Below, piece after piece: positions 47,601-59,426 of a stretch of 64,000 nucleotides of DNA. How positions within the stretch are numbered: the first letter of the stretch is position 1; every line of letters starts with the position of its first letter. The position numbers and the translations under genes were made by a program. The notes beneath the pieces are model-generated. The model was not told the DNA's origin, did no database searches, and was given only the letters and a program-made list of their open reading frames with translations. Source of the stretch: Apostichopus japonicus (Eukaryota > Echinodermata > Holothuroidea > Aspidochirotida > Stichopodidae); the NCBI RefSeq assembly GCF_037975245.1, contig NC_092569.1, positions 7,188,501-7,252,500 on the forward strand, written 5' to 3'.

Positions 47601-50080
47601 TTCCTCAAACACACTACTGAATATCACTGCATATATTAATTCCGTGTTGACAAGAATTGTTTAATTAAATTCCCTGGTGGTAAGAATAAAGTAATACTGC
47701 TGTTAAGTGAGCATCACTGCATCTGTTTTGACACCGAAAGAAGAAAAAAAAAGATTTGGTTGCAATGACTTGGCTTCTTTTACTCAACCCTCGATTGATA
47801 AATCATATCGATTAAGCGTTGGAACGCACGGTCGTTAATTAAATGGCTCGTTTTTAGCAGTAATCGATTCGTGTTTGTATAAACGTGTAGACCTTTAAAG
47901 CCCTTCACAGTCCATTTAGTAATTATGATTTACAAATGAGCGCACAGCAAGCTTTACCTTGCGATCGACATCAACGCAATTTTGTTTTTCATCAAAAGTT
48001 ATTAAAATTTCGATATCTTTAATTGTTCTCATGCATGCCCCGAGCTTGTCACTTGAAGGTCATCTTACTTAGATGATGTAACAATACATGTATATACAGT
48101 GCAATACGCAATCGTTGGGTGTTTTATGTTACGTTTGACGTGTATATGTGTAGTCCAGATGGGATAGTCCTTCTCCCTATGCCGAGAATACTAGTCTGCT
48201 TAGTCATTTAAGTTTCGTCTGGGTAGTTAAACATTTAACTTCTGTGATACGGAGGTAACCCTTGTACTTTTATTTGTATCTTTATTGTATATTACAAGCC
48301 CGAGCGAATACCGGTACGGTGGCAGCAACATCGAGTCATTTCGATATATCAGTTTAAAACAGTTAAAGGTCTGAATGTTCTTCTTGATCGACTTGATCTC
48401 TTGACAAAGATATCATATATATAAAGTAAGGAGGTTTGCGCCACCTCAATGTAGCTTGACAAAGATATCATATATATAAAGTAAGGAGGTATGCGCCACC
48501 TCAATGTAGCTCTGTTTTTATCTTCTCGCATGCCTAATAACTTTAAGTAGAAGTTGAAAATTAAGTGTAAAACTATTATAGTTTGGACGGCTGCCATTAA
48601 TCTTAAGCCAACATGAGGTTTTCATTAAATGTAAAAATAAATGTGATTACCTGGTGGCATAGTGCAACCCATAGGTGACCCTACTGTTCTTATTATTAGA
48701 AGTCATTATTCTTCTGCTAAATTAGCCGAGTCATTGCGGTTTCCATGGAGAGCCTTTTGCTTTTCCGACAAAATCTGCTTTGTCATTTTAATTTGGTTCC
48801 ACTAGACTTGATTTTGAGTGCTTTTTCGTCTTCAGTCAATTAAGTCGGTGAGGATTTCGTTGATTTCGGTCTCCTAGATATTATGCTATAACATTGTAGT
48901 TACACAAGGATGGCGAGGAAATTATTTGTTGTCTTAAATTGCGACATAAGAGCAATGACGCAATTGAGAGACTGTTATGTTCAACGCAGATAATAATAAG
49001 CCAATCAACGGAAATGATTTCTTAACTAAATTATGTCCCAATTAGATGATGAGAATGCACTCTTTCAATGTGAAGTGCAACTTTCTTGACACTTGTGTCA
49101 AGTGCCGCATTGATTGATTAAGTAACCCAGCAGGTGGTCGATACAGTTATAGCAGTAGCCGGTACATGTTGTATATTTTTTGTGAGGATAGTCAGGTTGA
49201 AAAGATGACAAGTTCTGCAGCAGAAGGGAACTTGAAGTAAACAGATGTGATGTCACAAAACCACAATCAGAAGCATTTCTTCAAAATTTCATCACAATTT
49301 TCTACTTCAGACTTTGTATGATTTCAGTATGAATGCACTATGGTCATTGGTAAATTGATGACTTCACATCCACTTAGTTACAGTCAGAACCCTAACCAAT
49401 CCAAGGTCAAAACAGTCAACTGAAAATAAAGTAAAACATAACACTTTGCTTTCAGTATGCAACTATGACATCATACCTGTTCCCTTCATTATGGTACAAA
49501 CTGTCGCCATGTTGGAAATACATGTAATTAATATGCACGATGCTACATATTTCTTCAGTCTTTAATTAGTAAAAGAATTCGCACAATGTGAATGAAATTC
49601 TTTTCCTTTACAAATGTTCTTGGTGTGTTTGAAAAGGTCAGTCTTTTGTTAGTTGGATATCTTTTCAAAGAACAGAGTTAGACATAACGCCAGCAGTAGA
49701 ACCGTGCTCGCATTAACAGTGAACTGTAACTGTCACTGTATTAAGAATTCAATCAAAATAAATACTTATTTACTAAGCAATCGAACATTAAGTGCTATTG
49801 GTATCAGCCATATATGGAGCAATTTCCGTGATGTTTCCGGGAATCATTCGTCATACGTCGTCCTCTCGTGAGAGCAGCGCTCTCCGATTGATTAAATTTG
49901 TGGAGATGAAGGCGCAGTTAAGAAAATGGTAGAACTGATTATATTCTTGTGAATATAATATCCACATCGTCTGACAGACGAAATCAAACACTACTGACAC
50001 AGATATACAGTCAAAGTATTCAAAATCAAACTTATTTTGTATGGACGAGTAATAAATTTATTTATTTACTTATGTCATGA
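44614..50080. other. Gene-poor intergenic DNA
   Basis: AT-rich sequence without supported genes. Frames such as 45745-46110 (121 codons, mostly hydrophobic and AT-driven) have no recognisable domain. A 55-bp tandem duplication is listed separately. Confidence 0.55.
48400..48511 (+). repeat. 55-bp tandem duplication
   Basis: CTTGACAAAGATATCATA ... GCGCCACCTCAATGTAG occurs twice in a row with one difference (GGAGGTTTG or GGAGGTATG), so the duplication is recent. Confidence 0.9.
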
Positions 50081-50089
50081 TAAACTTAT

Positions 50090-50548
50090 ACATGTCATGT
50101 GTACGAGTCATGCATTTGATTATCAGACACTATATATCATGTTCGAGTGATACATTTGATTACCAGACACTATATATATCATGTACGAGTCATGCATTTG
50201 ATTATCAGACACTATATATTATGTACGAGTCATGCATTTGATTATCAGACACTATATATCATGTACGAGTCATGCATTTGATTATCAGACACTATATTTC
50301 ATGTACGAGTCATGCATTTGATTATCAGACACTATATATCATGTACGAGTCATGCATTTGATTATCAGACACTATATATCTTGTACGAGTAATGCATTTG
50401 ATTATCATACACTGTATCGTGTTCGAGTGATACATTTGATAATCATACACAATATCATGTACGAGTCATGCATTTGATTATCAGACACTAAATCTTGTAC
50501 GAGTCATGCACTTGATTATCAAATACTATGTCTTGTACGAGTCATGCG
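50090..50548 (+). repeat. 40-bp minisatellite
   Basis: About 11 units of ATGTACGAGTCATGCATTTG followed by ATTATCAGACACTATATATC. The middle units keep a 40-bp period; the last four are shortened and diverged. Confidence 0.93.
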
Positions 50549-50788
50549 TGCTAATGAATGAATATTGTGCGTCTTCAATGCGTTAGTTTATTGTGATTAA
50601 TGAGTTAGTATGAATTAGTCTTTTGTAATGGGTGAGTCAGGTAAGTTATTTGATGTATACATAATTTAACATAAATGAGTCATTTATATCATTTATGAAC
50701 CGTTCATATCATGAATGACACATCTCTGCCATTAATGAGGAATGCATGTAGTTATTGAATCATGCAAGTCATGAATGAGATTTCTATG

Positions 50789-51073
50789 ACGTAGATTCGT
50801 CATGTATGTCACCAATTCGTCATGTATGTCATGCTTGAGCCGTGGTTGTGGGTGGAATATATCATTTTGCGTAACACTTGTATGGCGGCGGCAGATATAG
50901 TCAAGTACATCGATAATGGCTTCAAGAACAATGAATCAACTATTGGTGTATTTCTATATCTTTCTAAAGCATTCGACACTGTCAACCATAACATCTTACT
51001 AAAAAAACTTAGCCAACCACGGCTCAAGCATGACATACATGACGAATTGGTGACATACATGACGAATCTACGT
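50789..51073. repeat. 60-nt perfect inverted repeat with 165-nt spacer
   Basis: Arm 50789-50848 (inner end GAGCCGTGGTTG) is the exact reverse complement of 51014-51073 (inner end CAACCACGGCTC). The spacer 50849-51013 carries a LINE reverse-transcriptase fragment. The arms include two copies of CGTCATGTATGTCA, and a diverged relative of the left arm lies at 51,942-51,990. Confidence 0.95.
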
Positions 51074-51590
51074 GCCTTCTCTTGCCTTCTAACTACTTTG
51101 ATGATTACTATCTTTTTAATGGTGACATTCATAACTACAATACACGTTTTTTGTCAAAACTTCCGTACAAATTGAATCACTTCCGAGAGTACTCATTGAC
51201 TTTTTATCAATTCTAGACTTACAATCTGGAATAGTTTAGACAATAAAATAAAAACATCCAAAAGTATCCATTGCTTCAAACAAAAAATGAAATTCATTTT
51301 ACTCAACGATTATTATCATTAAGCAGTGATTCTTCCTTTTTTTTCATGTTCTTTGTTTTTTCTCTTTTCTTCTTTCTCTTACTTATCCTTTGTATTCTTT
51401 CGTTTATTGTTTATTAAAGAGGGAATGCTCGTAAAAGCTCTGCTTCTTCAGTCCTCCTCCACCTCCTTGTATATTAACTATTCACCACATTATTTATATT
51501 ATGTGAAAATAAATCAAACTCAAAGGAATAACGAAGGCAGGCATCAGAGACAATTTATATTATTCAGTAACTATAAAACTCTCTAATATT
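50870..51590 (+). mobile_element. Internally deleted Jockey/CR1-type LINE remnant
   Basis: Frame pieces: MAAADIVKYIDNGF and STIGVFLYLSKAFDTVNHNI (reverse-transcriptase motif A region, ending at 51013); then, beyond the inverted-repeat arm, HNYNTRFLSKLPYKLNHF and IWNSLDNKIKTSKSIHCFKQ, the typical C-terminal end of such an ORF2. The RT catalytic YADD block and the region between are missing, replaced by the inverted arm. A 3' UTR-like stretch follows. Dead copy. Confidence 0.75.
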
Positions 51591-51777
51591 CGAGTTTTAA
51601 GCTAACCGCTTCTTGTTGGACTGAATACGCTCGCTTTGAAAATTGGGGCCTAAGGCCTCACCACAATACACAGTAAGCCGCCATTGATTACGCAATACGC
51701 CTGAAATTCCATCTTGATTGTTTATCCTTTGTATTCTCTCGTTTATTGTTTTTGTAAAGGGGGACTGCTCGTAAAAG
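51383..51777 (+). repeat. Direct repeat pair, about 55 bp
   Basis: TTATCCTTTGTATTCT ... TGCTCGTAAAAG at 51383-51437 recurs at 51722-51777 with roughly 88% identity by eye. One copy is in the LINE tail, the other just downstream, so a second LINE-end fragment is likely. Confidence 0.8.
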
Positions 51778-51835
51778 TATATGAAAGACAATAATATATA
51801 CCATGATTGGCTCATGACTATCATGAAAACGTCTG

Positions 51836-51990
51836 GCATATCATGGATTCGTCATGTATACCATGAATTCATTGTGTATGTCATGTTTTCCTAATGTGTC
51901 CATTATGTATGCTATGCAATAGTCATGCATGTTACATATTCGTCATGTATGTCATGAATTCGTCAACTATGTCATGTTTAAGCCGTCTCT
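51836..51990 (+). repeat. Diverged CGTCATGTATGTCATGAATT repeats
   Basis: Irregular copies of ATTCGTCATGTATGTCATGA, related to the arms of the inverted repeat at 50.8-51.1 kb and to 50,640-50,790. The LINE remnant seems to sit inside this repeat. Confidence 0.7.
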
Positions 51991-53599
51991 CGTATCGTAT
52001 TTTGCACCTTTAACGTTTTAGCAATGTTTCGGTAGTTTCTTTGAGCTTCCCATCCATCCGTAACAGAAACTTGCGGATCTAAAATTTACCTCACGTTTCA
52101 TAGTTTACGACGCTTTGTTCGATAGAATTAATAAATCCCTGACTGCATGACATATGATGCTACCATTACATTATTTTTATGGAGTATTCAGTTACCAAGT
52201 TTATCTTTAACCTTCCAAACACACGTATCTAATATTTGACTCAGTACACAGACAAACACAATCAGACGTAACGAGTTTGACAGTAATACTTGTAATATAT
52301 TAGCATGAAGCACGTCTCAGTCTCTGGTAAGTTTTCTAATCCGTCACAATTCTTTCCTTGTTTGTTGTATAATTGAGCCACAGATGATCCTTCTATCCGT
52401 CTCTACACACTTCTGTAAAAAATATCTTTTGGAGAACAATCAGTATGACGTCACTGATCATGCCGCTAGCCTATCTGTGTTTAATTCTTATAAAGTACAT
52501 CAGTTAAAGTATTATAAGTATATATAACGGCTACAGAAGGCCCTGAGAGATCTTTTTTCTTTCGTCCATGCACAATTTCAATAACACCTCTGTGTCTGTG
52601 TGTGTGTATGTGCGTGTGAACCTATACAAAGCCAATCTAAGTTGAAATAAATGATTCTCACAACTTGGGATATCGGTCATGTTGCCATATTTTATACCAC
52701 CAGTTATATCGTTTTCGTACTCAAGATATAAAAGAAACACATAGGCCTACAAACTCTATAACGATTCAAAGAGATTTATCAGAAGAAGAAGAAAAGCAAC
52801 CAGAGAACATCGGACTGTCCATTTTGTTAATTTAAGGATATGTTATACTGAGGTTTTACCGATTTCATGTTATCCCTGCATGAATATAAAGACCGCTTTA
52901 GACTTAAAACATGCAACATATCTGATGACATTGGAGACACAAATAATCGAGTCCATTGCATTGAAACGAGGTCGTGATGTGTACTATCATATGTTGAATT
53001 CAATTGGGGTTATATCGATTTCCTTTGTTTCAAAATTGTGATGTGCAGGGAGGCCCTATTTACGCCGCTATCATTAGAATATGTTTACAAATCACCACTA
53101 TGAGATTGAGCAAATGAATTACATGTTTAAACTGAAACAAAAAGAAACTATTAACAGCATAAAATATCATGATGATTTTCCTCCATGGCTTGAAAAGTAG
53201 TCCAGTGCTTTTGTCGAGAGGTTATAGATATAAGGTGCACCAGGAAAGGTTAATATAAATATTAAGGTCTACCAGATAGTAGGTCTATATAGAGCGAAAT
53301 ACTAAAATAAAATGGGCAAAGAACGGTATAACCCATCCCATTATTAAGACATGTCCCGACATTAGCATTCATGGAAAGTCTTTCCACTTCTAGTATCTAT
53401 ACATTTGACACAAGTTGTTTTCCTTTTTGTCCGTGGTAACGAACGAATCCTATCGTATCTTATTTAGGGTGTGTCAGAAGTTAAAGTTGAAGATTTACAG
53501 TCTTGTTCAAGACCGATGCCCTCTCACATGACTTAACAACACTATAACCCCTGGTCATTGGTAACTTGTCAGACCCACACACCAAAGTGTTCACAATTC
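51991..53599. other. Intergenic, nothing recognised
   Basis: AT-rich, no domain or repeat family identified. Confidence 0.5.
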
Positions 53600-53862
53600 A
53601 ACCCCTCCTGGGAAACTACAGTGCACCACATCTACGTATCCGCTGGGGGACTTCCCATAGGGTGCAACCCCAAACCGGTGCACGCAACTATATTTATAAG
53701 TTACCTCGTTAGTCTCCATTTATACACCTGGGTGAAGGGAGACAATGGAGATAAAGTGCCTTGCCCAAGGACACAACGTAATAATCTGGCCAGGGCTCGA
53801 ACTTGCAAACATTAGATCGCCAATCAATTGCCGTAACCACCTGACAACAAAGTTCCGGAATA
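53600..53862 (-). mobile_element. tRNA-derived SINE with conserved marine core
   Basis: On the minus strand: a tRNA-like head with an A-box-like GTCAGGTGGTTACGGC and a B-box-like AAGTTCGAGCCC, then a core GTTGTGTCCTTGGGCAAGGC ... CACCCAGGTGTATAAATGG. From memory this core is widespread in marine invertebrates and fish, and may be the Meta-SINE type. SINEs carry a pol III promoter and rely on LINE machinery. Confidence 0.7.
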
Positions 53863-54254
53863 AAGAAGCAAGCCTAACCACATCCCCAGTTACATGCCTC
53901 GACATTTTTTTACACATAGATATAATCGTTACATTGATTTATATCATATCAGCGGGCTCGTTTTGCTAATTCATTGATTCGAAGTGCCCAAAACTCGGAA
54001 TATTCAGGCTGATATAAGTTGTTTTATATTGGAGTGTTCATGCTACAACAAAGCGCTTTTCAAATGACAGGTTTATTCTTAGGTTACATATACTGTATTG
54101 GATCCTAAATGTATCAATGTTCTGGAAGAAGGTTATGTTCTTCATTCAGGACCCGGCTGTCCCGTAACAATGTGAGATTGCTTCATGACTGCGTGCGTGT
54201 TGAGTTAATCAAATTAAATCAAATCACAAATTAATAAATCATAAAACAAATAAC
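53863..54254. other. Intergenic, nothing recognised
   Basis: AT-rich sequence without a recognised feature. Confidence 0.5.
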
Positions 54255-54415
54255 GATCCAACCTTAAAGGGACTACATGGTGGTACAACTACTTAAAACC
54301 TTAAAGAGACTACATGATGGCACACAGTTACTATATAACTTAAAAGGACTACATGGTGGCACACAGTTACTACCTTAAAGGGACTACATGATGGCACACT
54401 TACTATATAACCAAC
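54255..54415 (+). repeat. Minisatellite block, left part
   Basis: Four to five units of roughly 35-40 bp with the core GACTACATGGTGGCACACAG followed by TTACTATATAACCTTAAA. The same unit resumes at 55,700, on the far side of a LINE. Confidence 0.9.
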
Positions 54416-54419
54416 AAAG

Positions 54420-55700
54420 AGGAGTTTTACCCCTGATCGACCTCGCGAGAAGCCCTATTGGGGATAAAAGCATTGTTTTTATAGAATAGACAATTTTTTT
54501 ATTTTTTATTTTTTCTTGGGAAAGTTGTCTATGGTTCAGTCAAGGAGTTGCTGGTAAGTGAAGTATTATGTAATAACATTGTATAGAAGCCATAAATAAA
54601 CACGAGTTCGGAGCTAAAGAGTCAGTTAGGTAGGGATCTCTAAAGGGGAGGAATTTCTAAGAAAATAGGATTTTGGAGACGGTTTCTATTGTTTGGGTCG
54701 GAGGTGGTTGCTACTTTGTCGGAATTTTTTGTTTTGTTCTTAATATATACGTAAGTACACCTGCAGTCGGGGGCTAGAACCACTTAGGTAAAGGATTTTC
54801 TATTGGGATGAGGCTTTAAGTAACAGTTTTGAATATGGAAAGGTTTTGGTTATTTGGGAAGTGAGTTACTGCTACTTTGTATTTCAGAAGGAGTTTTTCG
54901 ATCAATGGGTCGTTCTAGAGGTTGTTTTTATATAGTTTGGTGTTAAATTCTTCGAGTAGGGTGGATAAAGATTTTGTGTTTCCTTCGCGGAGAACGTGAG
55001 AAGTAGCTATATATGAAGGGATTTTTTGGGCAAGTCGATAAGCTGTGGTGTGGATTCTATTTAAAATTTGTTTATTGGGACTTGAAATGGTAAGCAAGGA
55101 GATGCTCCCGTAACTGAGAATTGGTTTTACTTTGGATTTGTAGATTTGGATAGTGGTTTTCGCAGGGAAATTATACTTGTGTGAGAGGATTTGGATGTAT
55201 TTAAGGTGGGACCAGCAGCGTCCTGCAGTTCTATTACAATATAGATTAAAGGATAATTTATTATCAAAAGTGATACTGAGGAAGGTTGCATTGGGAGAGG
55301 CAGTGATTGAGGTGTTAAAAAGATTAATTGTGGAAATATGGTTACGGTATTTTGAGTTTTTAAAGGAGAAATTGACTAGGTTAGATTCTCCACATCGAGC
55401 ACCAGTTTTCGAGATGTGTAATTGCTTTTTTAATATTTAATTCCGTCATAAGAATATTTTTACTGGTGCTCCAAATGGCTATATCGTCAGCGTACTGACT
55501 GTAGTTGCAATTTTTTAGAGGGGGGTGTTTAGATCATTTACAAAAGGGTGTAGAGGAGGGGGCTTAGAACAGCGACCTGTGGGGTGCCAGCACGAAGTGG
55601 AATAGGTTTTGATTGTTGGTTTTTGTAGTATATTTTTGTGTTGCGATCACTAAGGAAAGAGGAAAGAAGTCTGGTGTAATTGGAGGGGAGATTAAAGTTT
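54420..55700 (-). mobile_element. 5'-truncated Jockey-type LINE with RT core
   Basis: On the minus strand the frames give IPLRAGTPQVAVLSPLLYTL (RT motif around LRAGTPQG), then YADDIAIW at 55,483-55,494 (the catalytic Y-A-D-D is intact), then RTAGRCWSHLKYIQILSHKY, TIQIYKSKVKPILSYGSISL and the C-terminal RIHTTAYRLAQKIPSYIATS. Several frameshifts and stops separate them. The 5' half (endonuclease, RT motifs 0-3) is missing, as in typical truncated insertions. It splits a minisatellite. Confidence 0.85.
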
Positions 55701-55885
55701 AGATTAAAGGGACTAAATGGTGGCACAACTACTATATAACCTTAAATAAACTACATGGTGGCACAACAACTATATAACCTTAAAGAGATTACATGGTGGC
55801 ACAGTTACTTTATAACCCTAAGGAGACTCCATGGTGGCACAATTACTATAAAACCTGAAAGAAAATACATGGTGGCACACAGTTA
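55701..55885 (+). repeat. Minisatellite block, right part
   Basis: Five units of TACATGGTGGCACAACTACT and TATAACCTTAAAGAGA type in the same orientation as 54,255-54,415. Confidence 0.9.
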
Positions 55886-56978
55886 CTATATATGTGTCAA
55901 ACAACCACAAACTTTCATCGTACATTTCATGGTTGCTTTGACAGATCTGGAATGTTTTCTGCATATTAAAACATTCGTTTGAAGACAATGTGTTCCAAAG
56001 TTTCATGTTGACATAAGGCAGTGTCCAGTTGGTTGGCAATGCTCAGTAATGATCAACTTTGTATTCCTGCTTTGAATCAAATGTTTGCGCTCGGTTGGTA
56101 ATTTCCGGGTATTTCACCATATCTAACGAGTATTACTCAAAATAAGATTGCAATTCATGAAACGCCCTCTTTAATGTTTTTCATAAAGTGAATATTAATA
56201 AACCAATGGGAATTGTTTTATTAGTCGACTGGTTTAGATATTATTAGTCAAGTTAACGAACTGTGTTATTTGTCATAGGATTTCAGTACCGACGTAGTAC
56301 AAAATTGACAATTTCGGAAATTAAAATGCAAAGAGCTTCTTCATAACCTGATCTTGTGTGTTCTTATTTGATTGGTGCTTATAATAATAATAAATACTAC
56401 TTATAAAGCGCCTCCCAGAAAACTCGAAGCGCTGGTATATATTGCCTCTGGTCTCTCCGCCAATAGAAATCCACCAACAAGTAATACTAGCCTATAGATC
56501 TGTTATCGGTTTCTACGATAAACGCACTTAAGAAGAGTCGTGAAAATGAACTAATCAGTTTGGTCGCTATACGACTTCGCAATCCTGCTAGATAATTGAC
56601 GTATTTGAGCCTGTCTTACCAGAAGTCTAATAACGTATGTTGGCTACACTTAGAAGTTGAATAAACAAAATAATCAATGGTTGCTGTGAGGGTATTTATG
56701 TGATCTGAGGTAGCCAGAATATTGCAGTCTTATAGACATAACAAGGGTGTAAAGGGACGTCGTGGATAAACTAATAGCAATACTGGATATCGCGTGCCGA
56801 ATCATGACTGTCATTTTTTAGCTGTGAACAACATTCTTTTCTATATGAAAACTTTTTCACTTGAAGAAAGAGATTTCCCAAGTATCTCCGTTATTCTAAA
56901 ACTATTCTGCGAGCATTCTTTGAATAAATACATGTTTTTCGTTGTTCTGTTTGTGCTTTCTGTTTTCACAATACCAAA
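55886..56978. other. Intergenic
   Basis: AT-rich. TTATAAAGCGCCTCCCAGAA ... GAAGCGCT at 56,398-56,435 follows an AAT microsatellite and resembles a motif common in marine invertebrate repeats. Nothing else recognised. Confidence 0.5.
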
Positions 56979-57218
56979 ATGAAGGACAAAGGATGGAATA
57001 GAGTCCTTAAAAGTGCTTGGAGGCTTGAACGAAGAGACGAGAGAGACACAAATAATCCTCCTCTTGATGACTTACCACTCGTAGACCAGAAAATGCGTCC
57101 TAAAAATAAAGTCACCGCCTCGCCCGAAAAGAGTCTGGACCATGTATCAATGGAGGAAGTGAAAAGGGACTTAAATAATCCGGCAAGATTCATCACCTCA
57201 AAGAGAGAAATTAATACG
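56979..57218 (+). CDS. Ankyrin-like gene, exon A
   Basis: 80 codons ending REINT, followed by a GTGAGA donor. Charged, without repeats or membrane segments. Confidence 0.5.
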
Positions 57219-58271
57219 GTGAGACATTTTACAAATATGCCTGATGGGACCTTTTGTCCCCCCGATTGATTGATGTAGCGACCACTTAAGATAACAGTTG
57301 TGTTACATAGGCACCACAACTCCCTCGGGCTTACGTGATAGAGTTAGATATGTTATTATTATTTGAGGTAAACCGTAAAGTAAAGTACTAATAATCGAAA
57401 TCACCAACAAAACAATAGAAATGCCCTTTCCAAACTAAATTACAAACTGTATTTAATTACTATTTCCTTTACAGCCATCAGAACAAAGCCTTTTGTGTCC
57501 CATTGAGGTATGTAATCGTACCCCGTGTAATCAACGTTGCTCGTACATTTAAATGTTTGTAGTCATAGAGTGTTGAAAGTAATTTGGTAGGCAACATGTT
57601 GTATCTCTTACTTGGTAGGCTTCCTTGTAGGGAAAGACTTCTAACCTACAGTTGTCTCTGTTGTGTTCCTGGTGTTGACGTAGAACCGCACTAACATCCT
57701 TCCTTTTGCACTTTCCTTTAAACCATATTTTATAGATACCCGGTGTCTGCTCCACTTATTTTTCCTCCTTTCTTTCGTGTTTATTAACAAGTAATAATTG
57801 TTCAGTGGTAGATGATGTAACATAAGCTATCTACATTCCTCTTTAAGGAGTGAAAACCAGTCTCGGTGTATATCTTGCGCTCAACACTAGATTCTGGTAC
57901 TCTTGGACTTAATTGTTATCAAAACAGTCTTTATATAAGGGATGGAAAAATTAACAAATTTTCAAAGTATAAAATTGACTTCGCTCTTTAGTCACAAAAG
58001 ACAAGAAAACCAAATTGTGTTTTTGTAATGAAGTAAGCTATCGAGAAATTGTGCTACAAAATTACTAAGTCCACTGTGTAATCTCTTATAACATTACTTT
58101 GTTTAGTGTATTGTTTGATGTTGTTGTTTTTATCAATCTTTATATTCTGGAATGATCTATACATCATATTGATATTAAACTCTGCACGACTGTCTCCTCA
58201 TGATACAGAAAAGAGACACTACTTATAAAGACACCCTATATACCCCTATATAACCCTATAACCTTTATATG

Positions 58272-58360
<89 letters not shown>

Positions 58361-59147
58361 TTAAATTCTCCCACAGTCGATCTCTTATATAGGTGATCTA
58401 TTCTTTAGATCGTCTCTCACAGTGGAGATCTCTTACAAAATGATTTCTTATTTCGTTGATTTCTCCCACAATCTAACTGCGCTCCCTATGATTAGCAACA
58501 TAGTGTTGTCCCTAACCTTTCATTGAGTGTATTTGCATCGCAATATGTTCATCTTCTTAGTATATATGTAAGTACTGGCTCTGTAACCCTCTAAGACCAC
58601 GGCACAACCTAATCAGGTTGTCTTTTCAATACATTTTGCGCAATTCCTCATGACGGTGTTGAAATTCAAAATCCAAATTAGTTCTTTAATATTCAAATAG
58701 CGTTTGAAACTGATTATATTAACGTTACTACATTTTCGGTGTCAAAGTTCAATACTCAACAATGTATAATCCACCTCAATCGTAGACGAAAACACTCCAG
58801 ACGGTATTATATCTCTAGGACTATATAGTAGGGCCTACTCATTAAACGTCTTCACTCACAGCACGTGAAGAGCAAATATTTTATTTTAGCGAAATTGCAA
58901 TGTTCCTTATGATATCGCCATTCTTTATCAATATAAATCCCATTAGATGTCATGCATTTTCATGTCCCTCTTTTCTGCACTTGAATCTTACAGATAGTGA
59001 GCAAGTCGTTACCAGACTTCGAACAAGAAGTACAAGAATCTCCGTGTCTGGTTGTATCTAGGGATATTAGATGCGCTACATTGCTTCACCATGTTGCCAA
59101 GCTCGGAAAAAGAGACTTAGTTGAGTGCTTACTGAGGTACCAAGCAG
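56979..59147 (+). CDS. Ankyrin-repeat-like protein, first three exons (partial)
   Basis: Three exons join in phase: 56979-57218 (80 codons from ATG), 57475-57507 (11 codons) and 58994-59147 (51 codons plus one base). The first is hydrophilic (MKDKGWNRVLKSAWRLERRD; later MEEVKRDLNNPARFITSKRE) and has no known domain. The third contains TLLHHVAKLGKRDLVECLLR, a good match to the ankyrin consensus T-x-L-H-x-A-x-x-G-x-x-x-V-V-x-x-L-L. Ankyrin repeats mediate protein binding. The ATG has an AAA context, and the first exon could also be an internal exon. No later exon was found, so the protein is incomplete here, and the specific gene is not recognised. Confidence 0.5.
57475..57507 (+). CDS. Ankyrin-like gene, micro-exon B
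   Basis: 33 nt between CTTTACAG and GTATGT, encoding PSEQSLLCPIE in frame with both neighbours. Short, so the support is mainly splice sites and phase. Confidence 0.4.
57508..58259. other. Intron B-C, left part
   Basis: Non-coding AT-rich sequence, no feature recognised. Confidence 0.5.
58270..58358. repeat. (TA)n microsatellite
   Basis: About 45 TA dinucleotides without clear interruption, within the intron between exons B and C. Confidence 0.97.
58994..59147 (+). CDS. Ankyrin-like gene, exon C (ankyrin repeat)
   Basis: Follows CTTACAG and ends before GTATGT. Encodes IVSKSLPDFEQEVQESPCLV, a short linker and CATLLHHVAKLGKRDLVECL with LRYQA. The ankyrin helix pair is the best evidence that this gene is real. 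Confidence 0.6.
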
Positions 59148-59426
59148 GTATGTGTAATTGTTATGGTTACATGTTGACGATCTTAACTGTCTACCCTCGT
59201 TGATGCTAATGGACATCAAACTTTTCTTGTTCTAAATAAATACAAAAATCATAGTGATGGCTGTCGTGAGCCCGAGATTGTTGTTTTAAAAGTGGGGTTG
59301 GGAGGAGCTGATGTCTTGTACTTTTTACAATGGGTAACATTTCACGAATTACTTCTATATAGTTAAAGTCCTACCCTTACTTACCAGAGTTAGTGACATT
59401 TTCTCGGGGACATTTTGCATACTCGG

